A DNA stretch of 64,000 nucleotides from Notospermus geniculatus. Taxonomy: Eukaryota > Nemertea > Pilidiophora > Heteronemertea > Lineidae. Positions 36,193-47,826 of the stretch are shown here, one piece after another. The translations under genes were made by a program, and so were the position numbers. The DNA is taken from positions 279,050-343,049 of the forward strand of contig NMRB01000086.1 of NCBI GenBank assembly GCA_002633025.1. The letters run 5' to 3'. Under the pieces are notes generated by a model that was given only the letters and a program-made list of their open reading frames with translations, did not search any database and was not told the origin of the DNA. The first letter of the stretch is position 1, and each line of letters starts with the position of its first letter.

Positions 36193-37027
36193 CTTAGGAA
36201 TGGATCTGGCATCGATTCATACAAACCATGAGATTAATGTCATCTTTTGATTTATCATTCATCTTTCCTCTCCACTCATACAAATAACTCAACTTATATC
36301 AAGAAAAACATCCCTCACAATCTGACCTTGTATCGACTTGCTCTTTTTTTGAGTCAAATGTAATCTGACGGCATCTATTTCATCCAAGTTACCCAGAAAT
36401 GCAATATTTAGTTATATGCGCAATAAAACGTGAATTTGCCGGCCAGAATGATCGCCGTATTTTCATTTTGCATTAATTTGTTGATGCTCATGTGAGTCAG
36501 ATGAGCAAATGGTTTGAGCGGTGAGTCTCAATTCGTGACGACGTACGGCCATTAAGGCTTAAACACTCCGGGCTACAAGTGATACGTGGGTATCCGCGGG
36601 ACACAAGTCACATACCAACGGAGCTTGACATGCACCAGTTGCTGCGTTTTGAAAACGACTCAGGTTTTCGCAGTGTGAGTCACGTCGGATGAGCTTCCGG
36701 GATGAGCCATGAGTCCGAGGTCAAGGCCATGTTGGTTTAGGGCATTAAGGCTTAAACACTTGATGCTGGGGAGTTAAAATGAAGCCACGGGGTATCAGTA
36801 GCCTACAAATTAAACAGAAAATAGAGGGGGTGTAGGGAGTATTGATTTCACCATTGCCCAAGGCTTGTCGATTTCCATTGGTCACTTGTTGTCCTGCAGG
36901 CTGTACATGTGTGCGTCACTGGTTGAAATGTCTGTAGCATAATGCAGAACTAACTTATCAAACAATACTTCCACTTCCGGTACTTATAGGAGTGATTGTC
37001 ATACCTTTGCTTTGCCCTATATGGTAG

Positions 37028-37216
37028 GAGGAAACCAGAGCACCTTGGCTCATATTCATAAAACTACTTAAGTCTAAGTGTGACACTTATCATTTGTTCA
37101 ACGCAAAAGATAAGTATCATACTTTGACTTTAGTATGTTTATGAATATGGATCCAGAGGTTCCTTTCTTGTCAAAGAGCATTCATCTGTCTGATAGGAAT
37201 TGAACCCACCACCTCT
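37028..37216 (-). mobile_element. SINE-C copy interrupted by a foldback
   Basis: TAGGAGGAAACCAGAGCACC is cut by a TATTCATAAA-type foldback (37046-37154). It resumes with TCCTTTCTTGTCAAAGAGCA and AATTGAACCCACCACCTCTC. Confidence 0.75.
37046..37154. mobile_element. TATTCATAAA-type foldback
   Basis: CATATTCATAAAACTACTTAAG on the left mirrors TAGTATGTTTATGAATATGG on the right. The middle AAAGATAAGTATCAT is shared with the copy at 56228-56342. Confidence 0.82.
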
Positions 37217-38302
37217 CAGTGTTGGATTTGAGAGAACTGGGCCTTATTTCGCTGTGGCATCTGAGAACAAACGGCAGAACTGAAGTTCCAGAACCTCACA
37301 TCAATGATCGCAGTCTTCAGCGTGTAGGATTAATTTCGTGTCCCTTGCTCGCGTTCTGCATCGCAATGCCGCCATATTCCCAGAGGTCTGGTTTAATCCG
37401 TTTGACAAATTCATTACGGTGCCCATTTCTCATAAAATTACTCAGATTACTTGAGCCAAAGTGGACCGTTGACGTCCACAGTTTGTCATATGACGCATCT
37501 TAAAAAACCGCACGAGATGCTTGAAATTCGTCTTAAGTACAACAGTTGTCAAAGCAATGCAACAATCTGTACCGTAATGTCCCATCTGTCTCTTTATCAT
37601 TTGGGAAATCCCGGCCGTGACATTCCGACAAATTCCACAAGATAAACGACGCGTGAATTTTTATCCTCCGAAGTCATCGGTCCCCGACCTGAGTCAGTTG
37701 GGACAATACCAAAGTGTCATAAATCATTGAGAATGCCTTCTACTGCCATCTTGTGAGTCAGATTTGAACATAACGGCACATCCCGCGCGATCCTACGCCA
37801 TAAAAAAATGTGAGATCTGAAACGAAGGGCAGTCTGTTGCATAAAGCCATTACAGGGGAGCCTCCAATTTAAGTTGATGGCGCGGTTTATGATGACTTCT
37901 GAAACGAACCATTATCAAAATGATTCAGCTTACACATTAATGACTCATTTGGCATTTTATACAAAACTAGCCGAGACATGCAAACGAACCCTCGGTTGAC
38001 CTTGGGTTTAGCACCATCCAGGGACACTTAAAATCCTCTTTTAATTGACCTCATTGAACCCTGTAAACTCAAAATGTTTCGTTTCATGTCCCTTGGCACT
38101 TTCTACCCCCTAGAGCCTCAGCCCCTTGGGTCTTGAAACAAGTTGTTGAAATAAATTTGATAAGGTTGAAAACTTGAGTAAAATTGGTGAGTTGAGTAGT
38201 TGATGATGTACCGGTAAACACATCCTTTCAAAACATTGATTTGAGAGTGGCGAGTTCTAACTTGGCTCAATATTTGCACTTTTGGCCAATTTGTATCTTA
38301 TG

Positions 38303-38420
38303 TAGGAGGAAACCAGAGCCCCCGTGTGAAAATTAGGTTGCCACTGGGCAGATCAGGGTTCAAACCACAGATCTCACTAGTATCAGACACTAGATATTTC
38401 ACTGCACCACTGTGATAGTT
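38303..38420 (-). mobile_element. SINE-C copy, shortened
   Basis: GTAGGAGGAAACCAGAGCCC, GGGTTCAAACCACAGATCTC and TTTCACTGCACCACTGTGAT: body, B box and A box in reverse complement. Confidence 0.78.
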
Positions 38421-38859
38421 CTTGTTGGCCAAACTGATGAATTAACCATAAACTGAGATAACTTTACTGACTTGACCGTGGTCATCCATGGCTGACCAGT
38501 TTCAGCATAACTGACCAGTTGACTGCCAAAAAGGTAGAAAACACTAGAAATAAACTTCCGTTGAAAAAACGAGACTGGCGTGAGTTGATTATTAAGAAAT
38601 GAGAGTGGACCGTGATGGGCTCATCATCTTATGATGTTTGCATTACCTGTGATTGGAAGTGGCGATTAACTTATGGTGCTCGCAGTTAGCTATCCCATCT
38701 GACTCATGCAAATGGGAAAAAATGTCATTTGTGACTTTTTGCCTTTTCTTACTGTTTTACGTTGATAGTTTTATGTCGCTGCCCTTATTGCAGACTTTGT
38801 GTTTGATATTGAATGAAGAGTTGAGCTCCAGAAACTGTGTTGTTGGTCTTACAGGCAGT

Positions 38860-38993
38860 ATAATGGGTAGGAGGAAACTGGAACTCCCGAGGATGATCTG
38901 AGCTGTTGAAGAGAGTCGCCCCTGCTATCCTGTAAGAAAAGGTCAGAGGGAATTGAACTGTCTACCTGAGAGATGACAGGCATTGATGTTAAG
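38860..38993 (-). mobile_element. SINE-C copy feeding a tandem array
   Basis: GGTAGGAGGAAACTGGAACT, GAAGAGAGTCGCCCCTGCTA, then GGAATTGAACTGTCTACCTG leads straight into the tandem array of head units at 38994. Confidence 0.75.
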
Positions 38994-39372
38994 ACTGCAC
39001 CAATCTGAACAGAACGTGAACCACAACCTGAGAGGTGACAAACATTGATGTTCCCACTGCATCACTCTGAACAGAACCCACCACCTGATAGGTCACTGCC
39101 ATTGATGTCTCTACTGCATCACTCTGAACTGGAGTCGAACCCACCACATGACAAGTGCCAGGCATTGAAGTCTCCTCTGCACACTCAGACCAAGAATTGT
39201 CAATGCCAGTCACCTCTAATGTAGTGGGTCCATTTCGACTGCACCACTCTGGCCAAGAATCGAACCAACTACATGAGAGGTGACAGGCATTTCGACTGCA
39301 CCAGTCTGACTGAGAATTGAACCCATGACATGAGAAGTGACAGGCATTGACATCTCCACTGCACCACTCGCA
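38994..39372 (-). repeat. tandem array of tRNA-like promoter units (about 6, ~60 bp each)
   Basis: CTGCACCACTCTGA-like blocks recur about every 57-63 bases (38994, 39057, 39115, 39177, 39239, 39297, 39359). On the minus strand each unit reads as an A-box-like GAGTGGTGCAGTGG and, in most, a B-box-like GGGTTCGATTC. These are the head of SINE-C without its acceptor stem or body. Fourteen-residue peptide repeats in minus frames are by-products. Confidence 0.85.
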
Positions 39373-42300
39373 CCACCACCTCCCACCCCCTCAAGTGCAG
39401 ACTTGGGTAGGGTTGGTGCCTGTTCATTCAAAAGCTGCCAGATTTAGCTCAAAGATTCTCTAAGTTCATGCAAAGGAAGAGATGTACTCTCAACCTAAAA
39501 GTTCCATAAACATTGTGCAAATTTCACTGCGTACGAAAATTCAATTTTGTTTTCAATCTTCCATCTTGATTCGGTCTCAAAACCATCACCACCACGTCAC
39601 AGGATTCGGTACGATTTCATGCGACACGCCATCAGGACGGGTAATTGTTTTAGGCCCCTGGGATAACAGGTAATAACGTTTGTAATCGCCGTGAGTAAAA
39701 CTGACAATCACCTCTCAAAACACGTGGATGGCACAAAGCATTCCGTCCATGTGAATCATAAGTTTATAAGATATTTTGCCGTATTTGACGAGGCCGCTAA
39801 TAGTCAATCTTCCCAGGATGCAATGAGCCTATCGAGTTTGATGTGTTTATCAGTTGATATGAATTGACAACGCTCGGCGATGAAAGACGCGGCTGGCAAG
39901 AGATGACAAAATAGAGAATTTACGTGATTATCCAGTTTGTTGGCGTGACATTTTCATTGGATCAAATTGTAGTTTTGGACTTCGTCTACCATTGACCAAA
40001 ATTTGAACTTTACCCTTTCTTCACAGGCAGTATGGAAGAAAATAACCAAAGTTTCGCTGCTGACACACAATCAAAAGCAGACAGTTAAACATTATCAAGG
40101 TGGGGGGGGGGAGAGGATACTTTGACGCATGACCATCGCCGGTGACTGACGCACAACCTTGTGTTCAACGATTTTGTCAGCATCCTATCGTGGACTTCGA
40201 GTGCTCTCGTGATAATATAATGTGCATAAACATGAGCCTTTGATCCTATGGCCACAAAAAATCGTCATTCATTGGTCGGTCGCCACGATCTGACGCAGAG
40301 AGTTCAAATTGGTTGAACTCTTGAAAATGGCACACCAAGGAGATGTGCGACAGTTGCTGTGGTCCATGGAGTACGAATGAACACAACTATGTCGGCGTCC
40401 AGATTTTGATCGTGCATTGGACGCCGATGGTGGTGCGTCGAAGTATGAACTAGGCTTTAAGCATCAGGGCTTGCAAGATTGACAAGATAGTAGATTGAGT
40501 GTTAACATTCGATGTCGCAAGACCTCCATTGTCTCAGAAGCAATAAGAAAACGGCCTGTCACTTATCCACAAACTCATACGTAATGACACATTCGGTCGA
40601 TTGAGTAAACAAGGACAATATTGTATCCCAACATCTTGAAAACGCTTTCGTATTTTTCGTCCTATTCGTTTTAGATATCAATTTGTCCTGGGATGGTTCG
40701 TCAACATGACTCACAGACGTCGAAAGTTGGTCCCCAGTTCTTGCATGGAAATGAACGATTCAATTTTGGGGCACGATTCAGTTTCGGGGCTTCTACACAC
40801 ACTTGTCCAAATTGCAGTGTGATTTTGGTCTTTCAGTGTCACACTGTTGGAGGGAACAGGGTATAGACCATGCATACTGTTTCGTGAGCTGGGGCTCGAG
40901 AATAGATTGCAGAGAGCAACATAAATATCGGAAGATGTGACTTTATTTCAGTCAGTCAGGCATCTACAATTGGCGGGCTCAACGACAATAACGACGGTCC
41001 GCTGTGACCGGGAATTACACCACATGCCGAAGACATCACGCAACACATACAGTGTACACTATTAGGCATGATCTACTACAATTGCACTACAGGCCATCTC
41101 GGGTTCCCTGGCAGCTGTGGGCCCCTCTCCCATTCTGTGTTGCATCAGTCATGACCAATGAAGACACCATCTACCCCAGCATCGCTCAATTCTATGTTTT
41201 GACTTCTGTAATTTGGACACCTTACAATAAAGGACAGGATTTGTAAGTTCCAGAGGTGTCCCTCTTAGAGGGGTCCTACAAGACTGAAACAGATCGAGGG
41301 CTGTCCCTCTTCTAGAGCCTTGAGCAGCCTCCAAGTTGCAGCCTCCGATGTTGTTGGTATAGGAAAAGTTCTGGGAAATTATAGTTGCCCAAGGCTCTGT
41401 CCTTCCAGACCGTGTCACTGCTGTTTGTAAATGTTGCCAATTATGACCACCCTTCCTTACTGTATCAAAATGGCCCTTATTTGCCCCTTAATTGCAGAAA
41501 GGTGCAACAGTTGCCTACTGGAGCAATCTCATTTCTAAGATAGCAACAGGGTCCGTCTGAGTAGCTACCCTGTTTTGATCCATTGGCTTCATCTGGGGGT
41601 GGGTCGAGATGACCCTGGGGGAAGGGACTAAAGTTGGCTAAATCATTCCTTCTGTCGCTGGTGTTGTCAGCTGTTTGCAACCTCGTCACCAATATTCAAC
41701 CTCGGCTTTTCCTTCGAGGAATTTGCCTGTTGCCTTTGTTGAGCCTCACAGCACAAGAGGACAAGGTTGGGCTCTCATTGGTGTAGCATGCTTAATATTC
41801 TTGTCAACTGTCACCAAGCGGTGATAGAAATTTAGAATTCAATTGTTTTCGAATATCATTTTATGAAAGATGTCATTCACACCGAGATCTTGTCCAAGGA
41901 GTCAGTGGTACTCAAACGGCCACCTCAGGCTCCACCTGTTGGTCATATCTGTAAACACGCTAGTCGTTACCGTGATTTAAAAGCGTAAAAAAGTATCGTT
42001 AGCTACTCACACCGAGGTCTTCACCAAGGAGTCAGGATGAGTAATACCTGAATGTTCGAATTGAATACTGATTAATGACGACCCGGGAGATTGTGAAAAG
42101 ACACGGAAAAAACATAAATTGACAAGTTTATTTGCCGACGGATTCTGAATGATTTAGAACGATGCGGCATGATTTGAATGATGGCAACAGATGATGCACG
42201 TGTTGCAGGTGTGGCATGCGTTTTTCGTCTTCATTTAGGTTGCAGTGGAAGCTGGTGATTACACCCTATTTCTTTTCCTGAAATATCGATTGTAATCCTG

Positions 42301-42383
42301 AAAAACCTTTGGAAATTTCATCATTAGCTGTATAAGAAGTACTTCTGTAGATGTACTGAACTTCAGGCAGTTTCTGTCATGGG
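39373..42383. other. 3 kb without a recognised feature
   Basis: No repeat family member or coding exon was identified. A run of ten G bases occurs at about 40101. Small palindromes near 41240-41320 (GTCCCTCTTAGAGGGG) are too short to call. Confidence 0.5.
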
Positions 42384-42632
42384 AATAGACAAATCCCAAA
42401 TTGACGTAAACGGGAAAGATCTGCGCACTTCCGCCGAAATAGCAACAAGAACCTCGGTCTGAAACTGAATGACGTGACGCAGAGAACCCCACGACAGTGA
42501 CTTGGACGACGTTACGTCAGAGTTGACCATTGCTGAATCACGGATTGCGTCACGTCAGCTGGTTTCAGATCGAGGTTCTTGTTGCTATTTCGGCGGAAGT
42601 GCGCAGAACTTGGAATTTGGGATTTGTCTATT
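42384..42632. mobile_element. foldback-1, complete
   Basis: The ends are AATAGACAAATCCCAAATT and AATTTGGGATTTGTCTATT. The inner arms are GATCTGCGCACTTCCGCCGA and TCGGCGGAAGTGCGCAGA. It lies in the first unit of the foldback-2-derived array. Confidence 0.88.
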
Positions 42633-43205
42633 GGTTCTCTATGGGCAAATCAACCATAGAAAGCTATGGGCAGTTGTTTGTGTCATTGCTCTCAACGTAC
42701 AAGTCAAGAGACCAACAATGGTGAATTTGCTCATTTAAGAAAACTCTCATGTGGAGCAGCACCTTTAGTCCTGGGAATGCCTGATGCCCTCTGAATTTAA
42801 GGCAGTTTCTCTCGCAGTAGTTGGCTCTCTGTCGGCAAATCAACCATAGAAAGCTATGGGCAGTTGTTTGTGTCATTGCTCTCAGCACAAAAGTCAAGAG
42901 ACCAACAGTGGTGAGTTTGCCCATTGAGAGCAACTTGCATGAGAAAACTCTTATGTGGAGCAGCACCTTTAGTCTTGGGAATGCCTGATGCCCTCCGAAC
43001 TTAAGGCAGTTTCTCTTGCGGCAGTTGGCTCTCTGTGAGTGAATTAACCATAAACCATAGAAAGCTATGGGCAGTCAATTTTGTCATTGGTCTTGGCATA
43101 AGTCACATGCAAACAACAGTGGTGATTTGCCCATCGAGGGGAACTCACTTGAGAAAACTCGTACATCGAGCTACACTTTTAGTCCTGGAAATGCTTGATG
43201 CCCAG
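42633..43205. repeat. ~200-bp tandem array derived from foldback-2, three units
   Basis: AAGCTATGGGCAGT occurs at 42661, 42851 and 43062 (spacings 190 and 211). Each unit has GTCATTG, an AACAGTGGTGA-like stretch, GAGAAAACTC and AGTC..GGGAATGCCTGATGCCC. Confidence 0.88.
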
Positions 43206-44339
43206 AGATCATTCCGCAAATGTTTTACCACTATTATTATTCAGAAGCTTTAGAGCCCAACAAGGCCATGAAACCCTATTTTATGACTGTGTACTTAAGG
43301 TTTGGTCACTGTGACAAGCGGTCACTCGGTGGTCCTGATACCCTATAAGTAATGCCTCCCTCTGGACCGGTCTGCTTGTCAACTCATAAATAGCGTCACT
43401 CGGTGCTGTCAGGCATCAAAACTTCACATGCTAATGAGCTGTTCTTAAACACCCTTCCCTTGAGAACATGACTAAGGGTGTACTTTATCAACAACGGAAA
43501 GCCAAATGGCCATTGCTGTTTGTTATCGTTCATATTATACTGACAGTCCAAGGGTAAATGAGATAAAAATGACTTTTTTTCTGTCGGAGATTATGACCAA
43601 AGTCACATTAAGAAAGATGGGAGGTTTGGCTAAGAGAAATGTACATGGATTCTGTCTTGAAATCGACATACTGCCCTCTTGGCTACAGATGAAGGAAGTT
43701 GAACTCGACAAGCCAAATAGTTGAAAGAGTCATGAAATCTTCTGGAAAAGGACGTATATATGATGGTAATTCGTCTAACGAGACAAGGGCTCCTGAATGA
43801 AGCACGGTAAATACCACTTGTCATCAAGGACAGGTCATACTCAAGTGCTGAGTACAGCTTACACTCAAGTGCTTCGTTACAAACAAGGACAGACAGTTTC
43901 AGAGACCCACTCTAAAGATCCTTACCGGTTCCAAATGATGAAAATCAAATTGGGGTGATTCCTCCAAGATTGGCTCCACACGGCGCGAGTAATTTGATCA
44001 ACCCATGATTTGGTGTTTGTTGACTGTTGGGCCTAATTTACGATTCTCAGTCTTAATTCCAATTTGCTTACTAATACCTGTTCCGCGTTGGTGGGTGACT
44101 CGAGGTTCTGATTGACCCGGAGGATGGAAGGTGATGATTTGGGTCATTGGGTCCAGTTTATGTGGCACTCTGAGCCTCGGGGTAGAGGCGAGGTCTGCCG
44201 TTGAGTCAAGTCACTCCCTCGTCCTGTGGAGTCAGAACCAGTAGACCTGGAAATCAGTTGGGTGGCAAGCTGATGGCAGACAGCACAAAGTCATGTCTGC
44301 AAGACTGAGAATGGTGTCCGAGAGCTGTGTTGTGGACAT

Positions 44340-44715
44340 AAAACTGGCAGAGATAAGCTATCAAAGCGAGTCGCCTTCTCAATCACGTGAAAAACGGGGC
44401 CAATAGACAAATCTCAGATTGACATAAACACAAAGATCTGCACACTTCCACCAAAAACTCAACCATAACCCCGGTCTGAAACTGAATGACGCGACACAGA
44501 CAACCCCACAACAGTGACTTCGAAGACATTGCATCAGAGTTGACCACAGCTGAATCATGGATTGTGTCACTTCACCAAGTTTCAGATCGAGGTTCTGGTT
44601 GTGATTTCGGCGGAAGTGTGCAGATCATGCTAATTCAAGAATGGTCTATTGAGGATTGAACTGGGCACCTCAGAGGTGACAGGCGCCGATGCTTCCACTG
44701 CACCACTCTGACATC
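44340..44715 (-). mobile_element. SINE-C copy interrupted by foldback-1
   Basis: ATCAAAGCGAGTCGCCTTCT lies left of the foldback (44401-44651). GGATTGAACTGGGCACCTCA and TTCCACTGCACCACTCTGAC lie to the right. Confidence 0.78.
44401..44651. mobile_element. foldback-1, complete, diverged
   Basis: The ends are CAATAGAC and GTCTATTG. The core GACTTCGAAGACATTGCATC and arm TTTCAGATCGAGGTTCTGG match the other copies, with more substitutions, many at CpG positions. Confidence 0.87.
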
Positions 44716-47679
44716 CCAGAGGGTTTAAGGGTTAATATGCTGTGGTTTCAGATTCAAACCTTCGTCACCTTATGTCGTAAGATCTCATTTTCAAAATCTG
44801 TCACTTAATCTTCGTGTCATTTGGACACTTAAATGACAAACTTGCCGACAATCGGATTGACAGTTTTTGTCTGCGGCCCATTTAGAGAAAAGTTTTCAAA
44901 GACAAACCGATTGGATTATTTCATCTTGTATTCTCGCGTCGGTTTACTGTCATTCGCGAAGTGACACCCAACACAACAATCGCAATGGGATTATGTTCTC
45001 AGCGTCGTTACGGTGTCATTGTGATTTTGATCGTTTTAAATTACCAGTTAGTCATAAATCAAAAGTTCAAGGTGTCAGGATTAATTATTTCAATTAATGA
45101 TCCGATGCCACAATCTGACGGGAAGAAATGGAGGGGCGGTCCAGACTGAAAAGGGGGCGCAAATCCCAATGGCTAAAGCAAATCCCAATGGCAAATCCCA
45201 ATGGCTAAAGCTTGCTGATGAAAGGGTTTTGAAGCCACTGCACGCTCTCTTTGGGCCTGTATTTGGACTCGCTTCAATCACAGCATAAAAAAAGCACTTT
45301 ACATCTGACTAATTATTCCGTGCTCGTTGCCAATAAATTATGGCATAATTAGACTGTTTTGTCGAGATTTGCTTCATAAAATCTCTTACCCTGAGATTAC
45401 ACGGTACAAAAACTCGAAATTGTCACTTGCCCAACAAGTGCTTTAGTCATCCTGTCATTAAGTCCCGACAATTCAAACGGCGACGACGGACAGATGCAGA
45501 AATTGCGTATTCACACCAGAAGTGGTCAGTAAATTCTTCCTTTTGTAATTTCGTAGGAGAAAAATCACCAAGTGTCGTTTGAATCACGAGTGCGTTAGTC
45601 ATGTGGCTTTTTCAAGACTCAATAAACTATGTAAACATCGTAAATGTGGTCAGTGGGACCTGCCCTGTTGAAAGAGTTGGTTGTTGGGTGCAAAAACTAA
45701 TCACGATCAAGTCGTTTTTGCGAAATCTCTCATCTTCATCAAACCCGTTTTGTATCGGTCAATAGTTTTGCCGTACTTTATGGTAAATTTGACGACTGTT
45801 ATTCAGATTTGAGTTGAGGTCAGTTGACGGCGAGTCATCAAAACTTGTGGAACGAAACATGACATCTGTTTTGCAAGTTAGATATCGAGTTGTTGCTGGG
45901 TTACGTGAAAAAGAAGAATATATGAATATAACGTTGATCTGCATCTCAAATTCTTGCCGTAGGGCAACAGTTTTAGCCTTATCAACAGGATGGTTTACCA
46001 TTGACGAGTATGGAGGTGAAATTGTCTCCCATGTCTGCTGCAGTGAAAGGATTGTTATCGAAGGAAGCCCTGTCTCTTACAAACTCTGTGACATCTAGTT
46101 TCTTCCTACGTTCCCTCAATTTCTTCAAAAATGTGACGCGATCTAGCAAAAATGGGCACATGTCGCAACTGAGGAAAGGGTTAACAGCCTTGCAACAGAA
46201 GAGGTGAAATGTACATCTCTGCAGGTTGAAAAAGTAGTGGACAGCAGTGATAATAGTTGAGTAAACTGATGACCAATGATGATCACCTGCGACAAGCACC
46301 TGCTTTGGCTGGAGAGGGTCACATACTCATTTGAGCTCTTGACTGAGTACTATCAAATCCCTTCAACATCCACTAGCCTCGACTTGCCAATTTTACCTAT
46401 AGAGCTCTTGTTTCAGTACCAAGAAACTCACTTCAATGGCTGGTTTCCTCCTATATTTCCACAGTTAGCCCAATATAATCTGAAGAACACTGCCATTGAT
46501 TCAGGACAATGAAATGCGCGGAGACAGCCAGTTTCCTCCTGCATTGCTTCAACTTACCCATCTGTAGAACTCTCTGTTCATCATTCAGTACGTCTGTGGT
46601 AACTTTTTCACAGAATGATGTTTTCAATTCCGTATTTAGAATACAGATTACTGTCATAAATATCAATAAAGGAGTGGCCTTCAAGTCGGATTAAACTGCA
46701 TATAAATTACACCTATTAATCTCATTCTATCCAACGTTAGAGGACGGCACACTGATACAATTCCAACATTGATCTCTCGAAGTCGAGACTAATGTTCTTC
46801 CAGTGACTTAGTTGCGGCTTGGGTCTGATTATCTTGTATTGGAGACTCGTACTGAGGATCATGACTAAAGTACCACTGGCGTACTTGAGTGTAAAATGAA
46901 AACAATCGTCGGGAAATGAATAACCGTAATTACCGAACGAAACAACATTTGATACAACATTTCCGACAAGTTTATCGCAAGTCACGCAACCGTGAGTCAT
47001 GGCCTATCGCTCGTTTTGAAACATGTTAGATTAAGACGTTATTTCATCTTCAGCGAGTTCTCGTTAGCGTTGCTCGCCAGGGTTGCTGTTAGCGATTCGC
47101 GTCGTCCGTGGCCACGCGATAGTTGATGATCTATTGACATAACCGAATAATGATTCAGCGTATGGTGAAATTGACAATCTAACAAGTTGGCGTGCTGGTC
47201 GACTGATCTGAAATCGACATCGTGGCACACAATCTGTTGTGTTCGTTGCAGCAACAGCTGGGGCAGGAAATCGTGGAAATCGACAAAGTTGCAGACAACT
47301 CAACAAAGCTGTGTTGATTCCTTTTGACTCTTGTGGACAGTTTGGCGTCCCTCATCTCGGCATTTGTTCGATTTTCAAAGGAGGTGGACATTTTGAAAAC
47401 GGCTGTTTGCCTTTGCTGCCACAGTTTCCGATTCTGAGGACTCTCTTGCCAATTGTGTGGCCAAAGTTTGCAAGGACAGACATTTCTTTGTTGTCTTAGA
47501 AAATTTGGCCCAATTCAGTGACTTTGTTGTGTATGATTGATAGATTCTGGGGAGATCTCGGCCGACGTCGATATTGTTCCAGGACAACTCCAAAAGTTTT
47601 CGTGAAAACGTCAACAGACAAAAGGCCAAGGGAAACTTCATAAAAGACTCTAAAACAAAGACTTCACATTGCAGTCAAC
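44716..47679. other. upstream flank of ANOS1
   Basis: If exon 1 starts at 47680, the promoter and 5' UTR should lie here. 47040-47120 is visibly richer in CpG than its surroundings. A TATAAAT occurs at about 46701, but nothing ties it to a start site. No upstream Cys-rich exon was recognised. Confidence 0.4.
45157..45212. repeat. short tandem repeat
   Basis: AAATCCCAATGGCTAAAGC and AAATCCCAATGGC occur in alternation, about three times. Confidence 0.85.
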
Positions 47680-47826
47680 ATGGAAAGACGATTTCGACGT
47701 AACGGCAACTCGTTCAGACGCTTTGACAACACATACTTATTCCTGTATGTTCTTCTGTTATTGCAGTGCGAGCGGCCGTGTGGACCTCAGCTGGCAAGTT
47801 TTGAACATTGTAAAACTTTATGTCAG
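47680..47826 (+). CDS. ANOS1: ANOS1 exon 1 (signal peptide and Cys-rich start) or 3' part of an internal exon
   Basis: Codons 1-49 end in a strong donor (CAG|GTAAGT), phase 0. The N-terminus has an Arg-rich n-region and a hydrophobic run YLFLYVLLLL, then CERPC and CKTLCQ, which align with the end of the vertebrate Cys-rich segment (a C-x3-C then C-x3-C spacing) just before the WAP exon. Alternative: 47737-47766 is pyrimidine-rich and ends in TTGCAG, so it could be an acceptor. The exon would then be 47767-47826 (20 codons, same frame), with the true start in an unseen upstream exon. The vertebrate Cys-rich segment begins with further cysteines that are absent here, which keeps both readings open. 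I favour a real exon at 47767-47826 and am unsure of the part before it. Confidence 0.6.

Noticed and set aside
38994-39372. CRISPR array
   Set aside because: The units are degenerate throughout with no unique spacers, and the sequence is eukaryotic; it is a tandem array of SINE heads.
47239-47499. Upstream Cys-containing exon of ANOS1
   Set aside because: The spacing of cysteines does not match the family and no donor in the right phase follows.
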